A DNA stretch of 28,500 bases from Psychrobacter sp. (GCF_030454045.1 NZ_JAKDJE010000034.1:1-28500), one strand, 5' to 3'. Positions 1 through 8,088 are shown, numbered from the stretch's first letter. The notes: generated by a model not told the origin, from the letters alone. Translations and numbers: made by a program.

Positions 1-135
1 GATTAGTGAGGTGCTCTTCTTTTTTCAATCACTTTCGAAGTTGAGAGTGGGGTTTTATATATACTTATTTATTCTGATATCAGCTCACTAAAACGATTGT
101 TATCGCAGTTAACATCATTATTAAAAAGGATTTTT

Positions 136-1446
136 GTGCCCGTGAAAAAACAAAACAGCCTCACCAAATTAGTCAACCCCAATGGACTGCAGCATGCTGG
201 TTATTTGGCAGTCGCCAAAACACGTGCCAAAGTGCTCAAAGCCATCTCTTATGTCATACCAATCAGAAGACCGATGTTATTTGTGGGCGAGTCCGCTTGC
301 GATGAGCTATGCGACATGCTGATCAATGAAGGCAACACCAATGTGTTTATCGTCACTGATGCCGTACTAAACAAACTCGGTATCCCTGCAAAAGTCACTG
401 ATTATCTAGACACAAAAAATATCAACTACCACATCTATGATGGCATCACGCCAGATCCTACCTTTACCGTTGTGGAAGAAGGACTGCGCCAATCTATTGA
501 TGCCCATTGTGATGCGATTGTTGCCATTGGTGGCGGCTCTGTGATTGATGCTGCCAAAATGATTGCCTTGTCTCAAGGCAACAAATGCAAGCCCAAGCAG
601 CTGATCGGTATTCTTAAAGCAAGAAAACCTGCAGCTCCGTTGTACTGCGTACCGACGACAGCGGGTACTGGCTCTGAGGCAACCCTTGGTGCGGTGATAT
701 CTGATGACCAAACGCATCAAAAGGCGTTGTCTATCGATCCAAGAATGGTGCCGCTCGCCGCCGCGATTGATCCACTTATTATGAAAGGCATGCCAGCCTA
801 CATCACCGCAGATACGGGCATCGATGTATTGACCCATGCATTAGAAGCATGGATGAGTGTCAATGCAAGTGTCGAGACGGATTACTATGCCGCCTCTGCT
901 GTCAAATCTGTCATGCATTATCTACCACTGGCTTATAAAGATGGCGGCAATCTAAAAGCAAGAGAAGAGATGGGAGTGGCTGCTCACTACGGCGGTATCG
1001 CGTTTAACAAAGCAGGTCTGGGATATGTCCATGCCATTGCTCACCAATTAGGAGCCCACTATCATATCCCTCATGGCCGTGCCAATGCGATCGTGTTGCC
1101 TTATGTGCTTGATGTCAATCGTAAAGCAAGCAAGCAAAGACTGGCTGCACTGGCAAAAAGAACAGGTATGGTAGCAGATGGCCAAGCAGGTAATGGCGAT
1201 AGGGAGATCGCAGATCATCTTATCGAGCAAGTACGAGCGCTGATTGCTACTTTGAATATTGACGTGGCTGTAGATGGCATGCAGACCAATGATTTTGATG
1301 ACATTGCAAAAGCGGCTGCAAAAGAAGTCAGTGATACGTATGCCGTGCCAACATACCTCTCTTCCTCTGAAATCAAAAAGATTTTGTTGAAAATTAAGCA
1401 AGCAAGTGATGCAAGTGCAGATATAGACCACCAGAAAATGTCATAA
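136..1446 (+). CDS. Iron-containing alcohol dehydrogenase
   Basis: Group III (Fe-dependent) alcohol dehydrogenase, which interconverts alcohols and aldehydes with NAD(P)H in the cytoplasm. Counting from GTG 136, the nucleotide-binding GGGS lies at residues 132-135 and GTGSEAT begins at 177. The four expected metal ligands are present: Asp230, His234, His299 and His313, with the spacing usual for the family. The length (436 residues) is a little above the typical 380-400 because of an N-terminal extension. Start choice: the open frame reaches back to TTG 97, but that codon has no ribosome-binding site, whereas GTG 136 has AAGGA five bases upstream. TTG 97 remains possible because the extra residues form a plausible amphipathic N terminus. 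The gene seems to stand alone. The substrate cannot be read from the sequence. Confidence 0.88.
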   Translation: MPVKKQNSLTKLVNPNGLQHAGYLAVAKTRAKVLKAISYVIPIRRPMLFVGESACDELCDMLINEGNTNVFIVTDAVLNKLGIPAKVTDYLDTKNINYHIYDGITPDPTFTVVEEGLRQSIDAHCDAIVAIGGGSVIDAAKMIALSQGNKCKPKQLIGILKARKPAAPLYCVPTTAGTGSEATLGAVISDDQTHQKALSIDPRMVPLAAAIDPLIMKGMPAYITADTGIDVLTHALEAWMSVNASVETDYYAASAVKSVMHYLPLAYKDGGNLKAREEMGVAAHYGGIAFNKAGLGYVHAIAHQLGAHYHIPHGRANAIVLPYVLDVNRKASKQRLAALAKRTGMVADGQAGNGDREIADHLIEQVRALIATLNIDVAVDGMQTNDFDDIAKAAAKEVSDTYAVPTYLSSSEIKKILLKIKQASDASADIDHQKMS

Positions 1447-1488
1447 TCAAACAATTACCGTCTACAATGATTAACCTAGTTATCGTAA

Positions 1489-2365
1489 CAATCATTACAA
1501 GACTCTGGCGTACACGAGAAACCAGTCGTAATAGAAATTGTTCCTGCTGGCAAGTTTTATAGTCAATCCTAAATAAATAGATACATTATATATCAAGGTG
1601 GAACTGGTCTAAATTTTCCTTGTGTGCTGTGTCTACGCAGACAGAGGCTGCGAAAAATTTATCCCAGTCCCACTGTATCGTTTTTATACTGAATTCACTA
1701 TATCCTGCCGAAGCGTATCATCAAGATTATTATAAGAAGAATCCGATACGTTATAAGGCTTATACGTTCAATTCAGGACGCTATCAGTTTATCGAAAGCG
1801 TATACGGCAAAGACTATGAGCTTGATTTTAGTCAGCTCAAGCCAATTGTAGATAGTGCACAGCCAGTTACCTCCAGTCAAGCGCCAAACAGTAAAGCAAC
1901 TGCAGGATTCAACCCAGATACCTTTATCAAACCAACGCAGGATGAGCTAAAAAAATCGCTCACTGATATTCAGTATAAAGTCACTCAAAAGGACGGTACC
2001 GAGCGCGCCTTTAATAACGAGTATTGGGATAATAAAGCGCCTGGATTGTATGTAGATGTGGTATCTGATGAGCCGCTATTTTCTTCTCGTGATAAATACA
2101 AGTCTGGCACGGGTTGGCCGAGCTTTAGGCGTCCTTTAAACACAAATATGGTGGTAGAAAAAGCAGATCCGGGTATCTTTGGGATGCGTACCGAGATTCG
2201 TAGCCGCTACGCAGACTCACATGTGGGCCATGTATTTGATGATGGTCCAGCACCGCCAGCAAGCGCTATTGTATGAACTCAGCAGCACTACGCTTTATTC
2301 CGCTCGCACAAATGGAAGCCGCTGGTTACGGTCAATGGATGGACGAGGTTACACCTATTGGCTAA
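1489..2365 (+). pseudogene. msrAB: Decayed msrAB (methionine sulfoxide reductase A/B fusion)
   Basis: This is a remnant of a fused peptide-methionine sulfoxide reductase, whose MsrA and MsrB halves reduce the S and R forms of oxidised methionine. The MsrA catalytic N terminus is absent. Bases 1495-1560 still encode LQDSGVHEKPVVIEIVPAGK followed by FY, ending at a 141-bp insertion. The frame resumes at 1701 with YPAEAYHQDYYKKNP, the MsrA C-terminal motif. The MsrB half follows and is well preserved (SGTGWPSF, DSHVGHVFDDGPAPP). Around 2253-2262 an indel, most simply a loss of about 4 bases, shifts the frame, so the motif RYC-NSAALRF with the catalytic Cys is read out of frame. That frame runs on through GYGQWMDEV to a TAA at 2363. 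The long open frame from TTG 1620 to 2276 begins inside the insertion and would make a protein without either catalytic Cys. I regard the gene as non-functional. Confidence 0.85.
1560..1700. mobile_element. 141-bp MITE-like insertion in msrAB
   Basis: This segment interrupts the msrA coding sequence exactly: removing it and one TA restores AAG TTT TAT CCT GCC (KFYPA). It is flanked by TA on both sides (1558-1559 and 1701-1702). The ends are imperfect inverted repeats: the left end reads TAGTCAATCC and the right end on the other strand reads TAGTGAATTC (8 of 10 match). It has no transposase and contains an internal hairpin, TGTCT-ACGC-AGACA, at 1628-1641. TA duplication is typical of IS630/Tc1-type transposases, so a parent element of that kind is inferred. 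No second copy was seen in this window. Confidence 0.68.
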
Positions 2366-2396
2366 CGCCAATGTAATCCAGCTCTATAGTCAACAC

Positions 2397-2435
2397 AATA
2401 GCAAAAAGGACGCTAAATGCGTCCTTTTTGCTATT
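2397..2435. terminator. Bidirectional rho-independent terminator between msrAB remnant and folE
   Basis: A perfect 17-bp stem, AATAGCAAAAAGGACGC with its complement, encloses a 5-base loop TAAAT. The arms are A-rich on one side and T-rich on the other, so U-rich tails form in both directions. It lies between the convergent msrAB remnant and folE and would serve both. Confidence 0.88.
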
Positions 2436-2462
2436 TGTAATAGATAAAATCGTTCACAGTAT

Positions 2463-3074
2463 TTAGAAAGCAGGCTGACGTTTAGGTACCGCGCCCAAAA
2501 ACTCGTTACGAGCTTGGATATTGTGACTGTATTCACCAAGCATCGCAGTACTACGCGTAGTCGAATGCTGTTTGCTGACGCCGCGCATCATCATACACAT
2601 GTGTGAGGCATCCATGACCACCGCCACACCGCGACAGCCAGTGACATCCATGATGGTTTGTGCAATCTGTTCACTCAGGTTTTCTTGTATTTGTAGACGA
2701 CGAGCAAACATATCGACAATACGGGCAAACTTCGACAGTCCCAGTACTTGGCCGTCAGGCAGATAGCCGATATGCGCGACACCATGGAACGGTAGCATAT
2801 GATGTTCACACAATGAATAAAACTCAATGTTTTGCACCAGTACCAGCTCACGATTGGTCGATGGAAAAACCGCATCATTAACCACTTCATCTATGCTTTG
2901 ATGATAGCCTTTGGTCAAGTGAGCAAAAGCCTTTGCAGCACGTACAGGTGTGTCTAATAAGCCAGGACGATTCAAGTCTTCGCCAGTCGAACCAATCAGT
3001 TGGCGATAGGATTCAGTACTTTCTTTATAATCTGGGGTTATTATTGGGGTGTTACTCATAAGTTTGGCAGCCAT
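2463..3074 (-). CDS. folE: GTP cyclohydrolase I
   Basis: Converts GTP to 7,8-dihydroneopterin triphosphate, the first step of tetrahydrofolate synthesis (and of queuosine precursors). The 203-residue length is close to the bacterial norm of about 190-220. The zinc site is visible as CEHHMLPFHG, with Cys89 and His92, plus Cys160 in SHMCMMMRG. The N-terminal region GEDLNRPGLLDTPVRAAKA is the usual helical part that mediates oligomer assembly. The start at 3074 is the first ATG. An in-frame ATG at 3059 (MSNTP) is an alternative, and neither has a strong ribosome-binding site. The gene is transcribed alone toward the terminator at 2397-2435, and no other folate gene is adjacent. Confidence 0.95.
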   Translation of the reverse strand: MAAKLMSNTPIITPDYKESTESYRQLIGSTGEDLNRPGLLDTPVRAAKAFAHLTKGYHQSIDEVVNDAVFPSTNRELVLVQNIEFYSLCEHHMLPFHGVAHIGYLPDGQVLGLSKFARIVDMFARRLQIQENLSEQIAQTIMDVTGCRGVAVVMDASHMCMMMRGVSKQHSTTRSTAMLGEYSHNIQARNEFLGAVPKRQPAF

Positions 3075-3155
3075 CCAAAATGTGGGTGTAGCTTAACGCT
3101 GAATCCTATTGTGTCAGGATTCTTATAAAAATTGTGCAAGCTGGGAAGGGCTGTG

Positions 3156-3161
3156 ATTATA
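3156..3161 (-). promoter_or_regulatory. Possible -10 box for folE
   Basis: TATAAT reads on the minus strand about 80 bases before the folE start. The hexamer 17 bases further upstream (TATGAA) is a poor -35, so the call is weak. Between it and the gene lies a 7-bp inverted repeat, GAATCCT/AGGATTC (3101-3107 and 3116-3122), which would form a hairpin in the leader RNA. Confidence 0.35.
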
Positions 3162-3244
3162 CTTGAAATCTGCTGAACTTCATACTGCTGTAGCAAGCAG
3201 TTGAGTGTTTAATCCGTTCAGAGTCGTCAGACAAATCAATAGGG

Positions 3245-3299
3245 CCATAACTATAACGGTGTATACCGTTTAGAACGTTTATATAAAGACCGTTATGGG
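3245..3299. promoter_or_regulatory. Compound inverted repeat between folE and fabI
   Basis: The 430-base gap between the divergent folE and fabI contains no convincing gene. In its middle sits an inner dyad, AACGGT-gtat-ACCGTT (3255-3270), inside an outer pair, CCATAAC (3245-3251) and GTTATGG (3292-3298). The half-site ACGGT therefore occurs three times, counting both orientations. This arrangement could bind a dimeric regulator or fold as RNA. No regulator is identified. Confidence 0.4.
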
Positions 3300-3374
3300 T
3301 GGCAGATATCTGATTGGTTTACTAAATGAGAGGTTAATACAACGTTAATGAGAGTCGACAAGTACAGTTTACGA

Positions 3375-3403
3375 CTGTTTACTTAAATGAATTCGTGTAT
3401 AAT
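3375..3403 (+). promoter_or_regulatory. Probable fabI promoter
   Basis: A consensus -10 box TATAAT lies at 3398-3403. The hexamer 17 bases upstream, CTGTTT (3375-3380), is only a weak match to a -35. This would give a leader of about 95 bases before fabI. Confidence 0.5.
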
Positions 3404-3504
3404 GAGTCATCTTTTTATTTGCCTTATTTTATAACGCTTAACCTTCTAAAGATTCTAAATAACTCTATATTCTAAACATCTCAATTGATTCAAAAGGAAA
3501 TATT

Positions 3505-4314
3505 ATGCTACTACAAGGACAACGATTTGTCGTCACTGGCATCGCAAGTAAACTCTCTATCGCTTGGGCCATTGCAGAAGCGCTACATCGCGAAGGTGCT
3601 TCACTGATCTTGACGTATCCGAATGATAAAATCAAAAAGCGTGTGGACATGGCTGCCGAACAGTTCGAAGCGGATTTGGTGCTAGAGTGTGATGTCGCCT
3701 CTGATGAGTCGATTGCTGCATGCTTTGAGCAAGTAACCGCGCATTGGGGCGATGGTATCAACGGTGTGGTACACGCTATTGGTTTTGCGCCAATGGATCA
3801 GCTCGATGGTGACTTTGTCAATGCTACCACGCGTGAAGGCAGCCACATAGCACATGATATCTCTAGCTACAGCTTTGTGGCATTGGCAAAAGCAGCTCGT
3901 GAGTTGCTTGCAATGCGTCATGGTTCTATGCTGACCTTGACTTATGAAGGCAGTATCTCAGTATTGCCAAACTACAATGTCATGGGTATGGCAAAAGCCA
4001 GTCTTGAAGCCAGCGTGCGCTATTTAGCGACTTCTATGGGCGGCGAAGGTATCCGTGTCAATGCGATCTCAGCTGGCCCAATTCGCACGCTCGCGGCTAG
4101 TGGCATTAAGTCATTCCGCAAAATGCTCGATATCAGCGAAAAAATCGCACCACTACAACGCAATGTCAATCAGATGGAAGTAGGTAATGCAGCACTATTT
4201 CTATTATCGCCTTGGGCATCTGGTATCACAGGTGAGATCATGTTTGTTGATGCTGGCTTCAATACCGTGGCTATCAGTGAGCAATTGATGATGCTGGATG
4301 AGCCAGCTCAATAA
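3505..4314 (+). CDS. fabI: Enoyl-[acyl-carrier-protein] reductase (NADH)
   Basis: Short-chain dehydrogenase-type enoyl-ACP reductase, which performs the last reduction of each fatty-acid elongation cycle. The 269-residue protein begins with the Rossmann motif VVTGIASKLSIA. It carries the FabI catalytic set Tyr147, Tyr157 and Lys164 in the context PNYNVMGMAKASLEA, and the SAGPIRTLAASGI loop. Residues linked in E. coli to triclosan or diazaborine resistance (Gly93, the Met at 160, the Phe at 204) are all wild-type. The start has AAAGGA eight bases upstream. The gene is monocistronic, with its own promoter and a terminator at 4369-4396. Confidence 0.96.
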   Translation: MLLQGQRFVVTGIASKLSIAWAIAEALHREGASLILTYPNDKIKKRVDMAAEQFEADLVLECDVASDESIAACFEQVTAHWGDGINGVVHAIGFAPMDQLDGDFVNATTREGSHIAHDISSYSFVALAKAARELLAMRHGSMLTLTYEGSISVLPNYNVMGMAKASLEASVRYLATSMGGEGIRVNAISAGPIRTLAASGIKSFRKMLDISEKIAPLQRNVNQMEVGNAALFLLSPWASGITGEIMFVDAGFNTVAISEQLMMLDEPAQ

Positions 4315-4368
4315 TCATGTAGAGGTTTTTGTTGCAAAGGTCATGATGAGTGAGCGGTGCAATTATTG

Positions 4369-4396
4369 AAAAGGCAGCCGATTGGTTGCCTTTTTT
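4369..4396 (+). terminator. Rho-independent terminator of fabI
   Basis: The stem AAAAGGCAGCC pairs with GGTTGCCTTTT (one G-U pair) around the loop GATT, followed by a run of T. Confidence 0.85.
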
Positions 4397-4440
4397 AGTT
4401 ATACTATGGATTTTTTACAGCGTGCCTCTAGGGGACGACT

Positions 4441-5121
4441 ATGATAACCAAATTACCCAAATGGATACTGTGGGGCGGGGCGGTATTGGCGTTTAGCGCT
4501 GGCTGCGTGAATACAACCGCATTGATGGGTTTTGCCAATCTATCGGTTTCTCATGTCACTGGTAATGTCAGCTTATTTGCTGCAGCTATCGCTTATTCAG
4601 ACGCCCACAGTATTTTGTATATCGGAGCGCTTTTGCTGTCTTTTTTGGCAGGAGCGATATTGAGTGGTTTTGTCATTGGGCAGACATCCTTAACACTAGG
4701 CCGTCGTTACGGGCGTGCGCTATATTTTGAAGCAGCATTACTAATAGCAGGCTACTGGTTATATCAGCAGCATGATTATCTCGGACAGTTGGCAGCAGCG
4801 ATGGCTTGCGGTTTACAAAACGCGATGGTAGCCACGTATAGCGGTTCAGTCATTCGCACGACGCATCTGACTGGACTGACTTCTGATATCGGTGCAGCCA
4901 TTGGGAATTGGCTGGCGGGTCGCTCAATCAGTAAGCCGACCTTGGGATTTCAATCTATTATCTGGTATTGCTTTTGCGGCGGTAGTGCCGTAGGTGCATT
5001 CCTATTTGCTAAGATTGGTTATGACGCATTGTTCCTGCCGATCACAATCGTTCTGTCCGCAGCATTTATATACAACTATGTCTCAAGTACCTTACCAGAA
5101 AAGCGACAACCAAAACTATAA
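4441..5121 (+). CDS. YoaK/DUF1275 family membrane protein
   Basis: A 226-residue inner-membrane protein with about six hydrophobic segments. It matches the DUF1275 (YoaK) family: the N-terminal signature AGCVNTTALMGFANLSVSHVTGN and the middle motif GLQNAM...IRTTHLTGLTSDIG are both present. The family is of unknown function, and transport has been proposed only by topology. AGGGGA lies upstream of the ATG at a good distance. The gene sits between two terminators and so is expressed alone. Confidence 0.85.
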   Translation: MITKLPKWILWGGAVLAFSAGCVNTTALMGFANLSVSHVTGNVSLFAAAIAYSDAHSILYIGALLLSFLAGAILSGFVIGQTSLTLGRRYGRALYFEAALLIAGYWLYQQHDYLGQLAAAMACGLQNAMVATYSGSVIRTTHLTGLTSDIGAAIGNWLAGRSISKPTLGFQSIIWYCFCGGSAVGAFLFAKIGYDALFLPITIVLSAAFIYNYVSSTLPEKRQPKL

Positions 5122-5150
5122 AAGCGCTCATCATTACGATCAGCGCTTTT
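5120..5150. terminator. Terminator after the DUF1275 gene
   Basis: AAAAGCGCT (5120-5128) pairs perfectly with AGCGCTTTT (5142-5150). The stem begins within the stop codon of the upstream gene. T-rich tails on both strands mean it can also stop transcription of the convergent small gene at 5214-5375. Confidence 0.8.
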
Positions 5151-5213
5151 TATTTATTGTATTGTTGCTAAAGCACCAGCTCTAAAAAACCAGTCTGCTA
5201 TCAATACAGTCTT

Positions 5214-5375
5214 TTATCTTGCTTCTTCTTGATGATCTTCATACTCATGCATACCTTGCATCATGTCTAGTGCAGAATCATCTGTACGCTGTTGATCTTC
5301 TTTGGCTAGACCGTCTTGATTGATGTCTTTTGGGGCCATCTTTGTGGTTGCGTCAGTTTTATTTGAGTCTGTCAT
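5214..5375 (-). CDS. Small acidic hypothetical protein (53 aa)
   Basis: This short frame starts at ATG 5375 with GAGG ten bases upstream and ends at a TAA. The protein begins MTDSNKTDATTKMAPKDINQ and ends HEYEDHQEEAR. It is very hydrophilic, rich in Asp, Glu, Gln and Met, has no Cys, and shows no signal peptide or membrane segment. It is probably disordered or a short helix. Support for it being real comes from the ribosome-binding site, the balanced coding-like composition and its convergent position toward the terminator at 5120-5150. I do not recognise a family, and the function is unknown. Confidence 0.6.
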   Translation of the reverse strand: MTDSNKTDATTKMAPKDINQDGLAKEDQQRTDDSALDMMQGMHEYEDHQEEAR

Positions 5376-5746
5376 AATATCATGCCTCGTTTTTATTGAT
5401 CATTGTCTACCTAACTCTATGATTATGTGATAACCATTTTCACTTGTACAGTTCTAATTAATAAAATTTTGGAAGCTTTATGTAATTTATCAATCAGGAT
5501 CATGGTAAGCAGCAATGAGTCGCTAGGGTAAAAGCTCAAACAAAGTTTGTAAATCATTATCGTTAATAAATCAAATAGATATCTCAAAAATAAAATATTA
5601 ATCAATATGTATTCATATATAAGTTATTCTGATATGATATTTTCGCGCGTAATATTCATTATATGAATATCATGATGCCTTATAACAAGTGTGTGTTGCA
5701 ATGATTTTTGACTTCATACTCACTCTGGATGCGATAAGGATAATTT
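5376..5746. other. AT-rich intergenic region with a dyad
   Basis: This 371-base gap lies between the divergent small acidic gene and the SLC13 transporter. I see no convincing gene. A symmetric element, ATATTCAT-TAT-ATGAATAT, occurs at 5652-5670, about 80 bases before the transporter start, and could be an operator. No clear -35/-10 pair is visible. Confidence 0.5.
5652..5670. promoter_or_regulatory. 19-bp inverted repeat upstream of the SLC13 gene
   Basis: Eight-base arms ATATTCAT and ATGAATAT are separated by TAT. It lies in the control region of the following transporter and may be an operator. In such AT-rich DNA a chance dyad is possible. Confidence 0.35.
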
Positions 5747-7168
5747 ATGTCAGAGAAAAAGCTGGATAGCCACCTGCCTGATGATGGCAATGAGTATCTA
5801 TTTACCGATACTTTTCCAAAAGGGACAGGCAAGGGGTTGATAGTGGTTGCTATTGCCGCAATCATTAGTTTTATTATTTATAATGTTTTACCATTTGAAG
5901 TCAGTGCCAATAAAGGGCTAACGTTGTTATTCTTTATTGGCGTGCTATGGCTCACTGAGGCGATACACGTCACAATCACTGCGATCTTGGTGGTTGTGGT
6001 TGGGACTTTGGTTGGTATTCCTGATTTTAATGCTGAAGTAGGTCTGCAAAGCTTTGCCAGTCCCATTATTTATCTCTTCTTTGGCGGTTTTGCCTTGGCG
6101 GCCGCGTTACATGTACAAAAATTGGATAGAAAGATTGCGCTAAAAATCTTGTCCTTATCAGGGGGTAAGCTAAGTACCGCGGTCTCGTTGATTTTTGGAG
6201 TGACGGCATTTTTGTCGATGTGGATCTCAAATACGGCGACCACCGCAATGATGCTACCGCTCGCACTTGGTATCTTGACGCAAGTGGACAGTAAAGAAGA
6301 TCGCGGTACGTTTGTGTTTGTACTGCTCGGTATTGCTTATTCAGCAAGTTTGGGTGGTTTGGGTACGATTGTTGGCTCGCCACCAAATGCGATTGCGGCA
6401 AAAGCCTTGGATATTGCGTTTGTTGATTGGATGAAATTTGGTATTCCAATGATGCTGATACTATTGCCAGTATTGTTGGGCGCGATGTATCTATTTCTAA
6501 AGCCCAATCTAAACCGCACGATGACCCTACAGCAAGATGAAACTATTCATTGGACCAAGCCGCGCGTGCTGACGATTATTGTCTTTATTGTGACAGCGGT
6601 GAGCTGGATACTCTCTAAGCAAATTGGTGCTGCAGTTGGTATTGAAGATACTGATGCTGTTATTGCATTGCTGGCAGCAGTGGCGGTCGTGAGTCTGGGG
6701 CTGGTGTCTTGGAAACAAGTGTCAGACAACACAGATTGGGGTGTATTGATGCTGTTTGGTGGCGGTATTGCGCTATCGAATATCCTAAAAGCTTCAGGTG
6801 CGTCATTAGTACTGGGTGAGACGGTTGCTAATGGCTTACAAACTGCACCGCTATTGGTTGTGATGCTTGCAATCTCAGCCTTCATTATTTTCTTGACAGA
6901 GTTTGCATCCAACACAGCATCAGCCGCGCTCTTAGTCCCTGTATTTGTGGCAATTGCCGAGCACATGGGTATACCGAGCGAAGTCTTAGTACTTATTATT
7001 GGTATCGGTGCGTCCTGTGCCTTTATGCTACCAGTTGCCACGCCGCCAAACGCTATCGTATTTGGTACAGGTTTGATCAAACAAACAGAGATGGTACGTA
7101 CAGGTGTCATCCTCAATATTATCTCTACTGTTATCGTTGGCTGTTGGGCGTATTTTTTCCTACTATAA
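5747..7168 (+). CDS. SLC13/DASS family sodium:dicarboxylate-type symporter
   Basis: A 473-residue inner-membrane transporter of the divalent anion:sodium symporter family (SdcS, CitT relatives). It imports di- or tricarboxylates, or in some members sulfate. After a hydrophilic N terminus of about 30 residues there are roughly 11-12 hydrophobic segments. Both family SNT motifs are present, at residues 161-163 (WISNTATTAMMLP) and 388-390 (FASNTASAALL), each expected to bind Na+ and substrate. GSPPNAIAAKAL and the pseudo-symmetric ATPPNAIVFGTG are also seen. AAGGA stands upstream of the ATG. It is transcribed alone and ends at a strong terminator. The exact substrate is not deducible. Confidence 0.9.
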   Translation: MSEKKLDSHLPDDGNEYLFTDTFPKGTGKGLIVVAIAAIISFIIYNVLPFEVSANKGLTLLFFIGVLWLTEAIHVTITAILVVVVGTLVGIPDFNAEVGLQSFASPIIYLFFGGFALAAALHVQKLDRKIALKILSLSGGKLSTAVSLIFGVTAFLSMWISNTATTAMMLPLALGILTQVDSKEDRGTFVFVLLGIAYSASLGGLGTIVGSPPNAIAAKALDIAFVDWMKFGIPMMLILLPVLLGAMYLFLKPNLNRTMTLQQDETIHWTKPRVLTIIVFIVTAVSWILSKQIGAAVGIEDTDAVIALLAAVAVVSLGLVSWKQVSDNTDWGVLMLFGGGIALSNILKASGASLVLGETVANGLQTAPLLVVMLAISAFIIFLTEFASNTASAALLVPVFVAIAEHMGIPSEVLVLIIGIGASCAFMLPVATPPNAIVFGTGLIKQTEMVRTGVILNIISTVIVGCWAYFFLL

Positions 7169-7201
7169 GTCTAACGAACCATTAGCATTACCGTGATAAA
7201 T

Positions 7202-7245
7202 AAAACCTGATGTCTCAATATTAATGAGGCATCAGGTTTTTATTT
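7202..7245 (+). terminator. Rho-independent terminator of the SLC13 gene
   Basis: AAAACCTGATG(T)CTCA pairs with TGAG(G)CATCAGGTTTT around an AT-rich loop, followed by a T-rich tail. Confidence 0.85.
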
Positions 7246-7296
7246 TGTGTACTCTATTGATTTATCATATCGACATTTATGGGGAGAATAGACCGT

Positions 7297-8088
7297 ATGA
7301 TACCCTCTGACCGTAAGACTCCTTTTACCATTGCTGCTATTTCAGATATCCATAGCAATGTCTTTGCGCTTGACGCTGTGCTTGCCGATATCAAAAAGCG
7401 CGGTGTTGATCAAATCGTCAATTTGGGTGATATTTTATATGGACCGATAGCGCCTAGGGCGACCTATGAATTACTAATGACCTATCGAGATGATATTATT
7501 ACCATCCGAGGCAATCAAGATAGGCAGATTTATGAAGCGACGGAAGCAGAAATTGCTAACAATCCAACAATGGATTTTATTGTCAAAGATTTACCTAAAG
7601 ACGCGATTGAATGGATGCGCGCTTTACCGTTTGATTGTCATTTAAATGAGGATGTTTATCTTTGTCATGGGACGCCAACCGATGACATGGTATATTTGCT
7701 TGAGGATATTGCAACAGGTGCACCGACAGTACGTAGCGACTCAAATATCTTGTCATTATTAAATGGTATCGCTAGCCCTGTCATTATCTGTGGACATACG
7801 CATATTGCGCGTACAGTCACACTATCGTCAGGGCAAATGGTTATTAATAGTGGCAGTGTGGGTTACCCAGCTTACGAAGATGATTTGCCCATTATTCATA
7901 AGATGCAAACGTATTCGCCTCATGCCAGCTACGCGCTGATAACCTTTATAGAGACACCGCGAGGTAAACGCTGGCAAACTGAGCATATTAAAGTGGCTTA
8001 CAATCATAAAGCAGCAGCAGAACTGGCACTCAAAAATGGACGTAAAGATTGGGCATTTGCACTGAATACTGGACGAGTATTGCAATAA
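7297..8088 (+). CDS. Calcineurin-like metallophosphoesterase
   Basis: A cytoplasmic two-metal phosphoesterase of the Metallophos_2 (YfcE-like) group. With the start at 7297 the motifs are: SDIHSN (Asp17, His19), LGDILYGP (Asp45), GNQD at 72-75, CHGTP (His124) and GHTH at 166-169. The third motif has Gln where GNHD enzymes have His, which is frequent in this subgroup. The substrate is unknown; relatives hydrolyse phosphodiesters such as cyclic nucleotides or phosphonucleotides. Start choice: ATG 7279 has no ribosome-binding site, while ATG 7297 has GGGGAGA nine bases upstream, so 7297 is preferred. It stands 65 bases before the DUF1543 gene and may be co-transcribed. Confidence 0.88.
   Translation: MIPSDRKTPFTIAAISDIHSNVFALDAVLADIKKRGVDQIVNLGDILYGPIAPRATYELLMTYRDDIITIRGNQDRQIYEATEAEIANNPTMDFIVKDLPKDAIEWMRALPFDCHLNEDVYLCHGTPTDDMVYLLEDIATGAPTVRSDSNILSLLNGIASPVIICGHTHIARTVTLSSGQMVINSGSVGYPAYEDDLPIIHKMQTYSPHASYALITFIETPRGKRWQTEHIKVAYNHKAAAELALKNGRKDWAFALNTGRVLQ

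Noticed and set aside
406..837. 143-residue frame opposite the alcohol dehydrogenase
   Set aside because: A shadow of a well-supported gene; its Arg/His/Cys-rich composition is typical of antisense translation.
1620..2276. Long open frame beginning TTG 1620, read as an intact MsrB-like protein
   Set aside because: Its start lies inside the inserted element, and it lacks both the MsrA N terminus and the MsrB catalytic Cys, so it is treated as part of the msrAB pseudogene.
5423..5605. 60-residue open frame on the minus strand in the AT-rich gap
   Set aside because: Very AT-rich, no ribosome-binding site and no protein-like pattern; probably chance.
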